DNA from: Euryodendron excelsum
Lineage: Eukaryota > Streptophyta > Magnoliopsida > Ericales > Pentaphylacaceae
Length of the DNA: 64,000 nt
NCBI GenBank assembly: GCA_033060915.1
Contig: CM065379.1
Location: 37,513,318 to 37,577,317, forward strand
Reading direction: 5' to 3'
The position numbers and the translations under genes were made by a program. Under the pieces are notes generated by a model, which was not told the DNA's origin, made no database searches, and was given only the letters and a program-made list of their open reading frames with translations. Each line of letters starts with the position of its first letter. Position 1 is the first letter of the stretch. Positions 37,689-49,491 of this stretch are shown here, piece after piece.

Positions 37689-39199
37689 ATGATAACCAAT
37701 TTTGGAAGCTCTCTTGGTGAGGGTCAATCCACAAATAGACCACCTATGTTCAATGGCACCAATTACAATTATTGAAAAAATAGAATGAGAATATACATTC
37801 AATCGGTAGATTATGAACTATGGAGACTTATTGTAAATGGACCTAAAACTCCTACTTCCAGAATAGAACAAATGGTTGTCCCTAAACCAGAATCTGAATA
37901 GGATGAAGATGATCTGAAAATGCTACAATCTAATGCTAAAGCTATGAATATCCTATATTGTGCACTTGATCCCAATGAATTTAATCGTATTTCCACTTGT
38001 GAATAGTTAAGAAAATATGGGACAGATTAGAGGTCACACATGAAGGTACCAATCAAGTTAAAGAATCTAAAATCAATATATTAGTACATAGCTATGAATT
38101 GTTCAAAATGAAACCTGAAGAATGTATCACTGAAATGTTCACTAGGTTCACTGATATTATTAATGGTTTAAAATCTCTTGGAAAAGTGTATCTTAACAAT
38201 GAGCAGGTAAGGAAGATTCTAAGGTCTTTGCCAAAGGCTTGGGAGGCCAAGGTCACAACAATTCAAGAAGCAAAGGACCTCAACGTTCTACCACTGGAAG
38301 AACTCTTGGGCTCTCTAATGACACATGAGCTTACACAAAAACAACATGCCTAAGAGGATGAAGAAAAGAAGAGAAGGGTAGTTGCATTCTAATCCACCTG
38401 TCAAGATGATGAATCAGCAAGTGAAGAGAATGAAGATGAAATTGCTCTCATCACTCGAAAATTCAGGAGATTCATAAAGAAGAAATGGAGAGGTGGAAAG
38501 AAGCATGAAGCCAATGAACCTTTTAAAGACTCCAACATAATCTACTACAAATGCAAGAAACCTGGCCAAATGAAGGCAGAATGTCCTCTGCTCAGAAAGA
38601 GAGGAAAGAAATATCAAGGGAAGAAGGCCATGGCAGCCATGACATGGAGTGATGATGAAGAATCTAGCTCCGAAGAAGAAACAGAACCACAAGAAGTGGC
38701 TAATCTATGTCTCATGGCTCATGAAGATGATAATGAGGTATCTGACGCTTCCCAATTTACTTTTAATGAATTGCAAGATGCTTTTGATGACTTAATTTGT
38801 GAATTCAGAAAATTAGGAATTAAGAATGGACTTCTTAAGAAGATGATTTCTACTCTTACTGTTGAAAATAAAAATTTGCAAAAGGAAAATGAGGCTTTGA
38901 AAAATGAAGTTTGTGTCTTAAAGGATGAGGCTCAAAAAGATTCTTTTCAAAAGAACCTTCCAAAAGCTGGCCTTGGTTTTGATCCATTTAAAAGGAAGAA
39001 TTTTTCAAAAGGCAGATTTGGAACTTTAACTGGAAAAACACAGGTTTCATATTTTTACTGTCATAAAAAGGGACACATTGCTAGTAGATGCTTTGCCTTA
39101 CAGAGATCAAATGTTCCTAGCAATGCATGGGTCTCTAGAAAACCAATGAGGACTAACCCCCAAGGACCCAAGATGATTTGGGTACCTAAGGTCAGATAA
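37689..39199 (+). pseudogene. copia gag (decayed)
   Basis: Starts ATGATAACCAATTTTGG with the copia gag N-terminus (RPPMFNGTNYNY, then a stop where relatives have Trp, NRMRIYIQSVDYELWRLIV). It continues through FKMKPEECITEMFTRFTDII and ILRSLPKAWEAKVTTIQEA. Two zinc-knuckle sites follow: YYKCKKPGQMKAECP (38543) and FYCHKKGHIASRC (about 39053). Both lack the first Cys, and the first also has Gln for His. A glutamate/lysine-rich coiled-coil-like stretch lies between them. Stops at several Trp- or Gln-like positions and at least one frame change occur before 38099. It is not functional. Confidence 0.88.
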
Positions 39200-39863
39200 A
39201 CTCTGCTGCAGGTTTGCCTTCAAGCCAAATCCAAGAAAGATCATTAGTACTTGGATAGTGGATACTCAAGGCATATGACGGAAGATGAAGCTCAATTCAC
39301 TTCTCTATCACCAAAGGATGGAGGTCTTGTCACATTTGGTGATAATAGCAAAGGGAAGATCATTGGTATAGGTAGTATTGGTAAGAATTCCTCTACCTCT
39401 ATCGAAAATGTATTATTTGTTAAGGGACTCAAATACAATCTTTTGAGCATTAGTCAATTGTGTGACAAAGGGTGCAAGGTTGTATTTGAATCCACTAAAT
39501 GTGATGTAATTAACATTAGTGATAACAAGATAATTCTCACTGGGCATAGACAAGGCAATATTTATGTTTTCAATCTTAATGATTTATCTTCATGCAAAAT
39601 GGAATGTCTTGCTGCTATGAATAGTGATGAAAGTTGGCTATGGCATAGAAGACTTGGTCACATTAGTATGAGCATACTTTCAAAAGTTTCTAAAAATGAT
39701 TTGGTTAAAGGTCTTCCAAAGATAAAATTTGACAAAAACAAAGTTTGTGATACTTGTCAATTAGGTAAGCAAACTAGAATTTCTTTCAAATATTTGAATA
39801 TGCTCACTACCTCTAGGCCACTTCAACTATTGCATATGGATTTATTTGGACCTACTAGGACTC
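39200..39863 (+). pseudogene. copia protease and integrase N-terminal part
   Basis: Follows gag after a TAA. The aspartic protease active site is seen as YLDSGYSRHMTED (about 39248), preceded by a TAG where Trp is usual. GLKYNLLSISQLCDKGCKVV closes the protease region. The integrase zinc-binding HHCC motif is complete (WLWHRRLGH ... KVCDTCQLGKQ, about 39640-39770), and LLHMDLFGPTRTL is the start of the core. The frame is open from 39251 until it is cut by solo LTR C at 39864. Confidence 0.9.
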
Positions 39864-40072
39864 TGTAAGCACCCCATTTTTGACCGTTCGGCAGTCTACA
39901 CTCCGTCCAGACTTGTTTTTAAGTCATTGTGGGCATATTCCTATCGAAACCAATTCTCTAGGTCCAAATCCCGTCTGTCCATCGCTTCGCGGGCCTGTCA
40001 GGCCCAAATAGAGGCAAATTGACCAAAATGCCCTTAGGGGCATTGTCCTTTCCTTTCCGTTTCCAAATCCCT

Positions 40073-40676
40073 CCCTCGAGACAGTTTATTCCTCGAGACG
40101 GTTCTACTCCAAGCACGTCTCTTCGGAGACGATAAGTCCCTTTTCCAATCCCTCTATCGAGACAGTTTATTCCTCGAGACGGTTCCAATTCAGGCGCGTC
40201 TCTTCGGAGACGATAAGTCCCCTTTCCAATTCCTCTCTCAAGACAGTTTATTCCTCAAGACGGTTCCAATCCAGGCACGTCTTTTTGAAGACGATAAGTC
40301 TCTTTTCCAATCCCTCTCTCGAGACAGTTTATTCCTTGAGACGGTTCCAATCCAGGCACGTCTCTTCGGAGACGGTAAGACCCCTTTCCAATCCCTCTCT
40401 CGAGACAGTTTATTCCTCGAGACGGTTCCAATCCAGGCACGTCTTTTCAAAGACGGTAAGACCCCTTTCCAATCCCACTCTCAAGATAGTTTATTCCTTA
40501 AGACGGTTCCAATCCAGGCACGTCTCTTCGGAGACGGTAAGACCCCTTTCCAATCCCTCTCTCGAGACAGTTTATTCCTCGAGACGGTTCCAACTCAGGC
40601 ACATCTCTTCGGAGACGATAAGTCCCCTTTCCAATCTCTCTCTCAAGACAGTTTATTCCTCGAGACGGTCCGAGTA
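40073..40676. repeat. 81-bp tandem repeat array, about eight units
   Basis: The ACAGTTTATTCCT word begins at 40081, 40162, 40243, 40324, 40405, 40486 (one base changed), 40567 and 40648: exactly 81 bp each time. Each unit also has GAGACGGTTCCAA and CACGTCTCTTCGGAGACG. Since 81 is divisible by three, open frames run through it on both strands; these are not genes. LTRs A and E have only one or two degenerate units (near 22800 and 61370). Confidence 0.96.
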
Positions 40677-40919
40677 GCGAAACTACTCACAAAACCGTTA
40701 GAGTAGCGGAAATACTCACAAATAGGTCGATATAGGGAATTGGCAACAAACCCCTGTATCACGACGACCGCCGTTAGAGTGGCGAAAACACTCAAAACCC
40801 AGGTCAACACCAGTGTCTGTTAGCCCACTTCGGTGAAAAATGACCAAACTGCCTTTTGGACATTTTTCGAGACTTTTCGGTCAAGATGACCATTTTGCCC
40901 CTAGGCATCCGAATGCCCC

Positions 40920-41300
40920 GGGAACCACACCGGCTCTGGGTATCATACCGGTAACCCTTTGAGATTGCTTTTTATAGTGTTCTCAACCTCCTTTTACCTT
41001 TTCGAATCAATCCGAGTCAGTTCCGGCTAACCCGGTACAAAATGACTGTTTTGCCCCTAGTGGGCCGGTCTCCTTTTTCGACCACACCAGCTCTGGGTAT
41101 CAAACCAGTAACCTCTGAGATTGTTTTTTATAGTGTTCTCAACATCTTTTTACCTTTTGGGATCATTCCGAGTCAGTTCCGGCCAACCCAGTGCGAAATG
41201 ACCGTTTTGCACCTGATGGGCCGGTCTCCTTTTCCGATCGCGCTGGCTCTGGGAATCAAACCGGCAACCTCTGGGAACATTCTAAATAATGTTTTCAGAT
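40920..41300 (+). repeat. ~157-bp repeat units in U3 of LTR C
   Basis: CCACACCGGCTCTGGG-type words recur near 40924, 41082 and 41237, with AGTCAGTTCCGG and GACCGTTTTGC words between. Related single or double units occur in LTRs A, B, D and E. Confidence 0.75.
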
Positions 41301-44300
41301 CCCAAGTCTTCTTCCGGAACAGTCCGAGTCTGTCCCGGCAGTTTTCCGGTCCGATTGACCGTTTTGCCCCTAAGGGCCCGGTCAACCTTTCTAACCCATC
41401 TTATCCTCACTTTTCAAGTCAAATACCTCCGGGGCACTATTTTAAGTGTTCCCGCTCTTTTTTGGCCTTCCGGGTCATCCCCGGTCTGCCAAAATCCTTC
41501 CTAAACTTTCCGGAGTCACTCCTAGTGAAGCCAAGCTAAAAATTGCATGGTAGTCACTAGTACAAGCGCCCAAATCTAGTCAAAGATATATTGCTTGCCA
41601 ACCTTAAACATTTCCTAAATGGCTGGCGCCACTACAAGCCAAAAATTGGCCTGGGGCCACTCCTAGTGGCGCCAGTGTAAACTTTGGCCCAGCGCCACTG
41701 CAACAGGCGCCAGTGTTATCCAACCTCTATAAATACAGAGCCTCATTCAACGTGAAAGGGATTCGCAAACTCAACCTAAAAACCCTATATTTCGATATAC
41801 AGAACTCGAGCACCTCCTAAACCCTAGCATCCCTCGGTTTTTCAAACCCTAGTCACTCTACATAAACCCTAGCCTCCTATACACTTATACACACCCCCAT
41901 ACACTCATACACTAACCTTCAACCTTCCTTCGAAGACTTGAAGAGTTGTAATATGAAGTTTGAAGCTTGAAGACAACTCTTGAAGACTGAAGGTGCAGAT
42001 CAAGACGAAGACTGAAGACCGAAGAAAGCAAGGCGCGCAAAATAACAAGACATACGGTAGGCTCCCTATTTAAATTTTTGCACTTCCCCCCTCTCTCTTC
42101 TCTCTCTAACCCACTTGGGTTTTCTCTATTTTAATCCCCCATCTCTTTCCCCCCCTTTCTTTGCATGCTTGAAACAAGGGGATTCTCGGTCCATGTGTAG
42201 GATTAGATTATTGGAGAGTCACCGTGTCGGGGGCTTTCTTCTGGTCTAACCAGAGACCACGTGGGTCCGGCCTCCTTGATTATGTGGTGAAGCCTTAGCC
42301 TTGTATGTTCACGACCTCAAATTGCATTGTGCATATCATAGTCTTGCATCTTCCAAAATTCGTTTTCAAACTCGTTTTCAAAACCGTTTTCAAACTTGTT
42401 TTCAAAATTGCATCAAAATCTCTTTTTCAAAAACTTGTTTTCAAAACCACAATTCTAGGGTGATTCTAGCCTTTCCATGGCTAGGGTTGCTTTAGGAAAG
42501 TATCACATTAAAAGTGACTTTTATGGTCTATATTTTCAAATCTTATTGTTTTTCAAAACCGCTTTCCTAAAGTGGTTCTAGCCCTCCTATGGTTAGAATT
42601 GCTTTAGGAAAGTGAGATGTTTTTACACCTTCTAAAAACTCTCTTTTCAAAAAGTCTTTCTTCCTAAAAATCTCTTTTTCAACATACTTTCCTAAAACTC
42701 TCCTCTCCAAAGTTGTTTTCAAAAACTCCTTCCAAAAATCTATTTTCCCAAGCTCCCTTTTTCAACTTCTTTCCAAAACGCTCTCTTCAAAGTCCACTTT
42801 CCAAAAACGTTCCCTAGGTCTCTTTCTTAGAAAAACTCTCTTCAAAAATCTTTCCGAAAACTCTCTTTCCCAAAATCTCCCTTCTAGAAATTCCTCTCTA
42901 GGATTTTCCTTCCAAAACCTTCGTTTCCAAAAATACACTTTCCAAAAACTCCTCTTTAAAATCTTTTTCCAAAAACTCTCTTACCAAATTCACTTTCCAA
43001 AAACTCCTCCCTAGGATTCCCTTCTAGAAAACCTTCGTTTCCGAAAACGCACTTTCCAAAAATTCTCTTTTCTTAAAGCCCAAGTCAAGCCCTAGAACCC
43101 ACCATTAGGAAACCCTAATTTTCTTTTCAAAAACATGATTTTCAAACTTTGCCCCAGACCTAGGTTTCCAAAACCTCTAGTTTTCACATCTAAACTATAC
43201 ATGTTTCCAAAACCTCTTTTCTATGTCAAAACTATAATTTTTCAAAATTAGGGTTTCTAGAATCTCCCTTTCCAAATTCTTGTCAAATCAAATTTTCCCT
43301 TTAAGAAACCAAGTCCAATCTCCCCATTTAGGAAACTAGATCCTATCCTCCGTTTTTGGAAACAAAATCAAATCTTTTCTTTTAGAAACCAAATCCAATC
43401 CCTTCCTAATCCAAACCTTTCTTAATTCAATTCCTTTCTTAAACCATAAGTTTCCTAAACCTAAACTTTAAATCTTTCCTTAAATTTCAAAATTTAAATC
43501 TTTCCTAAATCGAATCCTTCCTAAACTTCCACTTTCCTAAATCTTAAGTTTCCAAAACTTGAACATAAAAATCTTCCCTAAATTTTCAAACTCAACTTTC
43601 AAATCTTTTCTAATTCAACATTTTCCTAATTCTACCTTCTTCTCAAATCTTACCTTTTCAAACCTAAGTTTTCAAACCTTTCTTAAACTCAAATCTTTTC
43701 CTAATCTCAAGATTTTCTAAACTCTAAAATTTTCTAAATCCTAATCTTTCTAAACTTCCAAACTTTCCAAAACTTCAAAATCTTTTCAAATCTAAAACTT
43801 TTCTAAACTCAAAACTTTCTTAATTCAAGACTTTCCTAAGTTAAAACTTTCCTAATTCCGAAACTTTCCTAAATCAGACCTTTCTTAATTCAAACATTTC
43901 CTAAATTGAAAACTTTCCTTTTTTTCAAACCTTTCCTAAAACGAAACTTTCCTACTTTCAAAACTTTCTAAATTCAAAACTTTTCAATTTTCAAAACTTT
44001 CCAATTTCCAAACTTTCTTAAATTCAAAACTTTCCTAAACCTAAAACTTTCCTAAATTCAAAACTTTCTTAATTTGAAACTTTCCAAAAATGAAACTTTT
44101 CTAATTCGGAACTTTCCTAAATCGGACCTTTCCTAATTCGAACCTTTCCTAAATCTAATCTTTCTTAAACTCTTGAGTCTTTCCTAAGTCTCATATTTCT
44201 TAAGTCTAGGTTTTCTTAAACCTTCTCTTTTTCAAAACAAGTCCAAATCTTCCTTTTCAAATCAAAGTCCAATCTTTTCCAAAATTTCAAATTCCAATCT

Positions 44301-45233
44301 CCTCTTCTAATCTCAAATCAAATCCAATTTTCAATTCAATCTCTTTCTTCCAAACCAATCTCTCTCTTCAAATCAATCTATTTTCAATCGGACTCTTGTC
44401 CGAACTACGACTGACCTGATTCCCCCAAAGGGATACGTAGGCAACCTTCATAGGTGCGGTCACAATACTTTTCAAACTTTCAATTCCACCCTCATGGGTG
44501 CGCTCTGCACACTTTTCAAATCTCAAATTCTAATCTATTTTCAAAATTCTAAATTTTAAAATTTCTACTTCCAAATTTTCAAAACTTTCCAATTTCAATT
44601 CCATCTCTTCAAATCTATTTTCAAATCAAATCAATTTCAAATCAATCTTTTTCCAAATCTATTTTTCCATTCTCTTATTTTGCACTTGCATATCATGCAT
44701 CATGTTAGTTTCTTTTAAAACATTGTTTTTTTAAAGTGGATAGGATTGAACTATAGTTAGTTAAAGACTCTCATAGGTGAATCTAGGGTAGATTGACATG
44801 TAGGTACCGAAAGGGCGGGATAGGGTGATAGCTTAGTGCGTCTTCCCTACACGTAACCAACCTCCAAACCTAGGATCACTATTTTTAAAGACCAAAACGG
44901 AGTTATTTTTCTAAAAAAAGGCTAAATGTTTTCCAAAAGTTGCCAAACAACTCGTTTTTCTTAAAAACCCTCTCTCGAGGAGATATTTTCAAAATCGTTT
45001 TTTAAAAACCCTAAGTGTAGTCTTCGGATTATTCTTAGTTTTTAAGTGACCTAACTCACCTTAATCAAGTTAGGTGATGACTCCGAATCTTTTTCAAAAG
45101 CCCTTTATTCAAACCAATTTCTAATTCAAACCTAGTCGCACTCATTCTTTTAGGAGGGTGAGTTCTAACGAGAGAATACAGCATTTTTCCCACTTGTGTG
45201 AGTTCCTCAAGTGCGAAAAATCTGGGCGCGACA

Positions 45234-46253
45234 GACTCTAAGTCTTGGTGATAAACAATATGCACTTGTTATTGTTGATGATTATTCTAGATTTACATGG
45301 ACATTCTTCTTAGCTCATAAGGATGAGACAATTGTGTTCTTTTTAAAATTTTGTAGAAAAGTCCAAAATGAAAAAAAATTTCAATTACTTCTATTAGGAC
45401 TAATCATGGAGGGAAATTCGATTGTAAACCTTTTCAAATGTTTTGTGATGAAAATAATTTTGATCATAATTTCTCAGCTCCTAGAACACCTCAACAAAAT
45501 GGGGTTGTTGAAAGGAAAAACAGAGTTTTAGAAGAAATGGGTAGAACCATGCTTAGTGAAAATGGTTTACCAAAATACTTTTGGGCTGAAGCTGTTAGCA
45601 CAGCTTGTTATGTTTTAAATCAAATTTTATTTAGAAAGTTTTTAAACAAAACTCCCTATGAACTTTGGAAAGAAAAGAAACCAAATGTCTCATACTTTAA
45701 AGCTTTTGGATGTAAATGCTTTATATTGAATAACAATAAAGATAACCTCGGTAAGTTTGATGCTACATCAGATGAGCGTGTATTTCTTGGCTATTTAACA
45801 TATAGCAAGGCTTATAGAGTCTTTAATAAGAGGACCCTAGTTGTTGAAGAATCAGTCCACATCACTTTTGATGAACTTAATCCTTTTTCAAAGAATGTTG
45901 CAAGTGATGATGCAGATGAGCTAGAATCTGGAATGGAAAAGACAGACATCCAACCAAGCTCAAATGAGGAACCACAAAAGAAAAGAGATGTACAAGGAGT
46001 TCCTATCAGTCAACAAGAAATCAATGAAGGACTACCTAAGGAGTGGAAGTTTGTGCATAACCATCCTACGGAACAAATCCTAGGTGATCATTCACAAGGT
46101 GTAAGAACTCGATCCTCTATTAAAAATATATGTAATCATCTTGTATTCTTATCTCAAATAGAACCTAAATGTTTTAATGATGCTGAACATGATGAATTTT
46201 GGATAAATGCAATACAAGAGGAATTAAATCAATTTGAAAGGAATGAAGTATGA
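45234..46253 (+). pseudogene. copia integrase core and C-terminal part
   Basis: Continues the integrase: VIVDDYSRFTWTFFLAHKDE holds the first catalytic Asp; after a frameshift near 45375, RTNHGGKFD stands where relatives have (S/T)D.GGEF, so the second Asp is Asn; APRTPQQNGVVERKNR keeps the catalytic Glu. The C-terminal part follows (VFLGYLTYSKAYRVFNKRT). The frame from 45438 ends at TGA 46251-46253, where a Trp is usual before HLVPKP. The lost Asp alone would inactivate the integrase. Confidence 0.9.
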
Positions 46254-47690
46254 CACCTTGTTCCTAAACCTAATGATCATCTAGTTATTGGAACTAAATG
46301 GGTATTTAGAAATAAAATGGATGAATCTGAAATTGTTGTGAGAACCAAGGCAAGACTTGTTGCTCAAGGTTATAATCAGGAGGAAGGCATTGATTTTGAT
46401 GAAACCTATGCTCCTGTAGCTACACTAGAAGCCATTCGATTATTACTTGCATTTGCTTGTTTTAAATATTTCAAATTATATCAAATGGATGTTAAAAGTG
46501 CTTTTCTAAATGGCTTTATCACTGAAGAAGTTTTTGTTGAACAACCACCTAGTTTTGAAGATCCAAAACTTCCTGACCATGTTTTTAAACTAACAAAAGC
46601 TTTGTATGGTTTGAAACAAGCCCCAAGGGCTTGGTATGAAAGATTAAGTAAGTTTTTGATTAAAAAAAAGTTTTTCCAGAGGAAAAATAGACACAACTCT
46701 TTTTATCAAAATAAAAAACAGTGATATGCTTGTAGTACAAATTTATGTTGATGATATCATATTTGGTGCCACTAATGAATCGTTTTGCGAAGAATTTGCT
46801 AAGTGTATGCAGGGAGAATTCAAGATAAGCATGATGGGAGAACTTAATTATTTTCTCGGACTTCAAATCAAGCAATCAAAGGAAGGCATCTTCATCAATC
46901 AAGCCATGTATATCAAGGACTTAGTCAAAAAATTTGGCATGAAAGATGCAAAGCTTTTAAGTACTCCAATGAGTACTACAACCAAATTGGATAGCGATGA
47001 GAAAGGTAAATCAGTAGATACTAAGCTTTATAGAAGCATAATAGGCTCTCTATTGTATCTAACTGCTAGTAGACCTGACATAATGTTTAGTGTTTGCTTA
47101 TGTGCTCACTTTCAATCTAATCCTAAAGAATCTCATGTAATTGCTGTAAAAAGGATTTTTCGTTATCTAAAGCACACACCAAATCTTGGATTATGGTATC
47201 CAAGAAATACTTGTTTTAATCTAAATGCTTACACTGACGCTGACTATGCGGGGAGTAGAGTTGATAGGAAGAGTACAAGTGGCTCTTGCCAACTCCTAGG
47301 CAATATGATTGTATCTTGGTATAGCAAGAAACAAAATTCAGTTGCTCTCTCCACAGCTGAGGCTGAATATGTAGCAGCTGGGAGTTGCTGTGCACAAGTG
47401 TTGTGGATCAAACAACAATTAGAAGATTATGGAATCTTGTTGATCGTATTCCTATCAAGTGTGATAATACTAGTGCAATAAACTTAACTAAAAATCCTAT
47501 TCAACACTATCGCACAAAACACATTGAAATCAGATATCACTTTATACGTGATCATATGCAGAAAGGTGATATAGAAATTGACTTTGTGTGCACTGATATG
47601 CAATTAGCTAATATCTTTACTAAACCATTAAGTGAAGATTGTTTTTGTATGATTAGAAGAGAATTAGGGATGAGTAATCCTATATGTTAA
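46254..47690 (+). pseudogene. copia reverse transcriptase and RNase H
   Basis: The reverse transcriptase runs from GTKWVFRNKMDE through ARLVAQGYNQEEGIDFDETY, YQMDVKSAFLNG and ALYGLKQAPRAWYERL, then a frameshift near 46670, then the intact catalytic box IYVDDIIFG at about 46740. RNase H shows the TDADYAGSRVDRKSTSG, SWYSKKQNSVALSTAEAEY and TKHIEIRYHFIRD motifs. Another frameshift lies near 47440. The last frame ends at 47690 after DMQLANIFTKPL, the typical C-terminus. Motif order and spacing are normal copia. Confidence 0.92.
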
Positions 47691-48189
47691 ACTTATGTTT
47701 GATTCGAGTGAAACTTGTATTTTGAATGTCTAAATATGTTTGTCATTCATATGAAATACTTTTCTTGAATTCATGATGCATTATATGATCATATTAAGAT
47801 GTCTTTTATCACATATATTGAAAAAAATCATTTCATGAAATTCTTATGATTCATATGCTCAGTTTGGGTGAAAGAGTCGACACTTTATTTCATAGAGTCG
47901 CCTCATCACATCAGTGGACTCAAATCATGTTATTAACAAGGCATGTGTCGCCTCATTTAGTTCATGAGTCACCTCATGCTTCGGGCCTATACACTTTGAT
48001 GAAGCCCACTTTACAAACATTCGAAATTTCCCTCTCACTCATTCACTCTCACTCTTTTTCTCTCCCACTCCCCTGTTCTCACCAAAACTCAACCGTCACT
48101 CTTAACCATCACAGCTCTTCATCTCTATATTTTTATAAACCCTAGTCGATCCTCTCTCTCTCTCTCTCTCAACCTTCACTTCTCCTACA
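47691..48189 (+). other. spacer before the extra ORF of the copia element
   Basis: Non-coding. At about 47870-47975 it repeats the GAGTCGCCTCAT and GTGTCGCCTCAT words that also form the LTR U3 array. CT-rich sequence at 48010-48178, including (CT)n, then leads to the ATG at 48190; it resembles a plant promoter/5' UTR, suggesting separate expression (inference). Confidence 0.55.
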
Positions 48190-49491
48190 ATGGCTCCCAA
48201 AACCTCTAAACCGAAAAAGATGTCCAAAGCCCTAGTGGTAGTACCTGCCCCTACTTCAACAAAGCCAAAGAGAAAATCCAAAGGAGGGTCTAGTAAAGAC
48301 AAGGATAAGCGCAAGAAGAGTAAAACTGGAGAAGGTTCATCCTCAGCAGTTCTGGAATGGAATGAACTATATTTTAGTGAGGGCAAGGCCCAGGAAAGGT
48401 ATAATTTGACCTTCTCTCTTCGAAAAATATTCAATGGAAGATGGATAGACTATAAATTCTTAGATCTTCATAAGTTCAAATTTGGTACAAAATTTGAAAA
48501 CCTAGGGTGGAAGTATATGACAACACTCAGAGATGATGTTTATCCTGATTTAGTAACTCACTTCTATTCAAATGCTGAAAGGGAATCTGGAGAAGTATCT
48601 GTCAGAAGTTATGTTAAAGGAATTACCATCAATTTGGATAGAGAAGCAATTAGAAATATTCTTGGAATCAGAATTGGTGAAGAAGTCTATAGAGATAGTG
48701 TCTCTAGAAAAGACCAATTAAAAGTCCTTTATAGAAAAGACATGGATGAAAATGTACAGCCTCTTGCCATTAATCTACCTCTTGAATTAAGGCTTGTCCA
48801 TCACTTTATCTGCACTATATTCACTTCTAAAACTAGGAAATATGATTATGTTTTAGAAAAGAAGTTGTTCTTTCTATGGGCTTACATAACAGATACAAGA
48901 ATAGATTTGCCTCTATTTATTTTGGATCACATATATAAGGCCACAGTCTCCAAAATCACTTTGCCATATGGAACTTTCTTGACAAAGGTTTTCAAGCATT
49001 TTGGTATTGATATGAAAAATGAGAAGAAGATAATCCCCAAAGCCATTAGTGATGAGTATAATGAAAGAACACTCAAAAGAATGGGGTACATGCTAAAGAA
49101 TGACAAATGGATTCCCAAGAAAACTGAAGGAGAAAATACTTCAAAAGGAAAAGCCCCATTTGGAAGCACCTCGAGGCAGAGAAGCACAAGAAGATTATTA
49201 AGTCTCGAATCACAAGAAAGCACAAGGGATCTGAATTCTTTTATGACTCAAGTTATGGAGTCTCTGGATAAATTACATCACAAAGCTGATATTGCAAACA
49301 CAAGAATGATGATTTTTGAAAGAAAAATGAGAAAACTCAAAAAGGAGATTCAAAGTTTGAGAAATAAGAAAGGAATATTTACAGAAGAAGAAGAAGAGGA
49401 AGAAGAAGCTAATGAGGAAGAAGAGCAAGCACAGGAAGGGGAAGAAGCCAGGGAACAAGACTCTTCGGCCACTGAATCTGAAGCTCACTAG
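48190..49491 (+). CDS. extra (so-called env-like) ORF of the SIRE-like element, intact
   Basis: 433 codons, uninterrupted. The first ~50 residues are rich in Lys, Ser and Pro. A globular middle (about 55-310) resembles the putative plant transposon protein domain found in SIRE-type elements: FYSNAERESGEVSVRSYVKG, ITINLDREAIRNILGIRIG, LRLVHHFICTIFTSKTRKYD and FLWAYITDTRIDLPLFILDH. The C-terminal third has a predicted coiled coil (MTQVMESLDKLHHKADIANT) and a long Glu-rich tail. No signal peptide or membrane segment is visible, so a true envelope function is doubtful; the role is unknown. It is striking that this frame is open while gag and pol are broken. Confidence 0.85.
   Translation: MAPKTSKPKKMSKALVVVPAPTSTKPKRKSKGGSSKDKDKRKKSKTGEGSSSAVLEWNELYFSEGKAQERYNLTFSLRKIFNGRWIDYKFLDLHKFKFGTKFENLGWKYMTTLRDDVYPDLVTHFYSNAERESGEVSVRSYVKGITINLDREAIRNILGIRIGEEVYRDSVSRKDQLKVLYRKDMDENVQPLAINLPLELRLVHHFICTIFTSKTRKYDYVLEKKLFFLWAYITDTRIDLPLFILDHIYKATVSKITLPYGTFLTKVFKHFGIDMKNEKKIIPKAISDEYNERTLKRMGYMLKNDKWIPKKTEGENTSKGKAPFGSTSRQRSTRRLLSLESQESTRDLNSFMTQVMESLDKLHHKADIANTRMMIFERKMRKLKKEIQSLRNKKGIFTEEEEEEEEANEEEEQAQEGEEAREQDSSATESEAH

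Larger units (their letters stand above)
39864..45233 (+). mobile_element. solo LTR C (Tat-like family), TSD GACTC, in integrase
   Basis: 5370 bp from TGTAAGCACCCC to GGGCGCGACA, flanked by GACTC at 39859-39863 and 45234-45238. Removing it with one GACTC restores an open integrase frame (GPTRTLSLGDKQYALVIVDD). It is the longest of the five LTRs because of an 81-bp tandem array (40073-40676). Its U3 resembles LTRs A and E rather than B and D. TATA is at 41728-41735, with G-poor low-complexity sequence at about 42640-44400. Confidence 0.94.

Noticed and set aside
40238..40677. Open frames of 60-130 codons on both strands
   Set aside because: Produced by the 81-bp tandem array, whose unit is a multiple of three; no start context, domain or splice support.
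40920..41539. 113-165 codon ORFs rich in Pro/Ser recurring at 29922, 41042 and 53815
   Set aside because: They recur in the U3 of LTRs B, C and D and reflect GC-richer repeat units rather than a protein; no family similarity recognised.
48190..49491. A retroviral-type envelope gene
   Set aside because: No signal peptide, cleavage site or membrane anchor visible; matches instead the putative plant transposon protein type.
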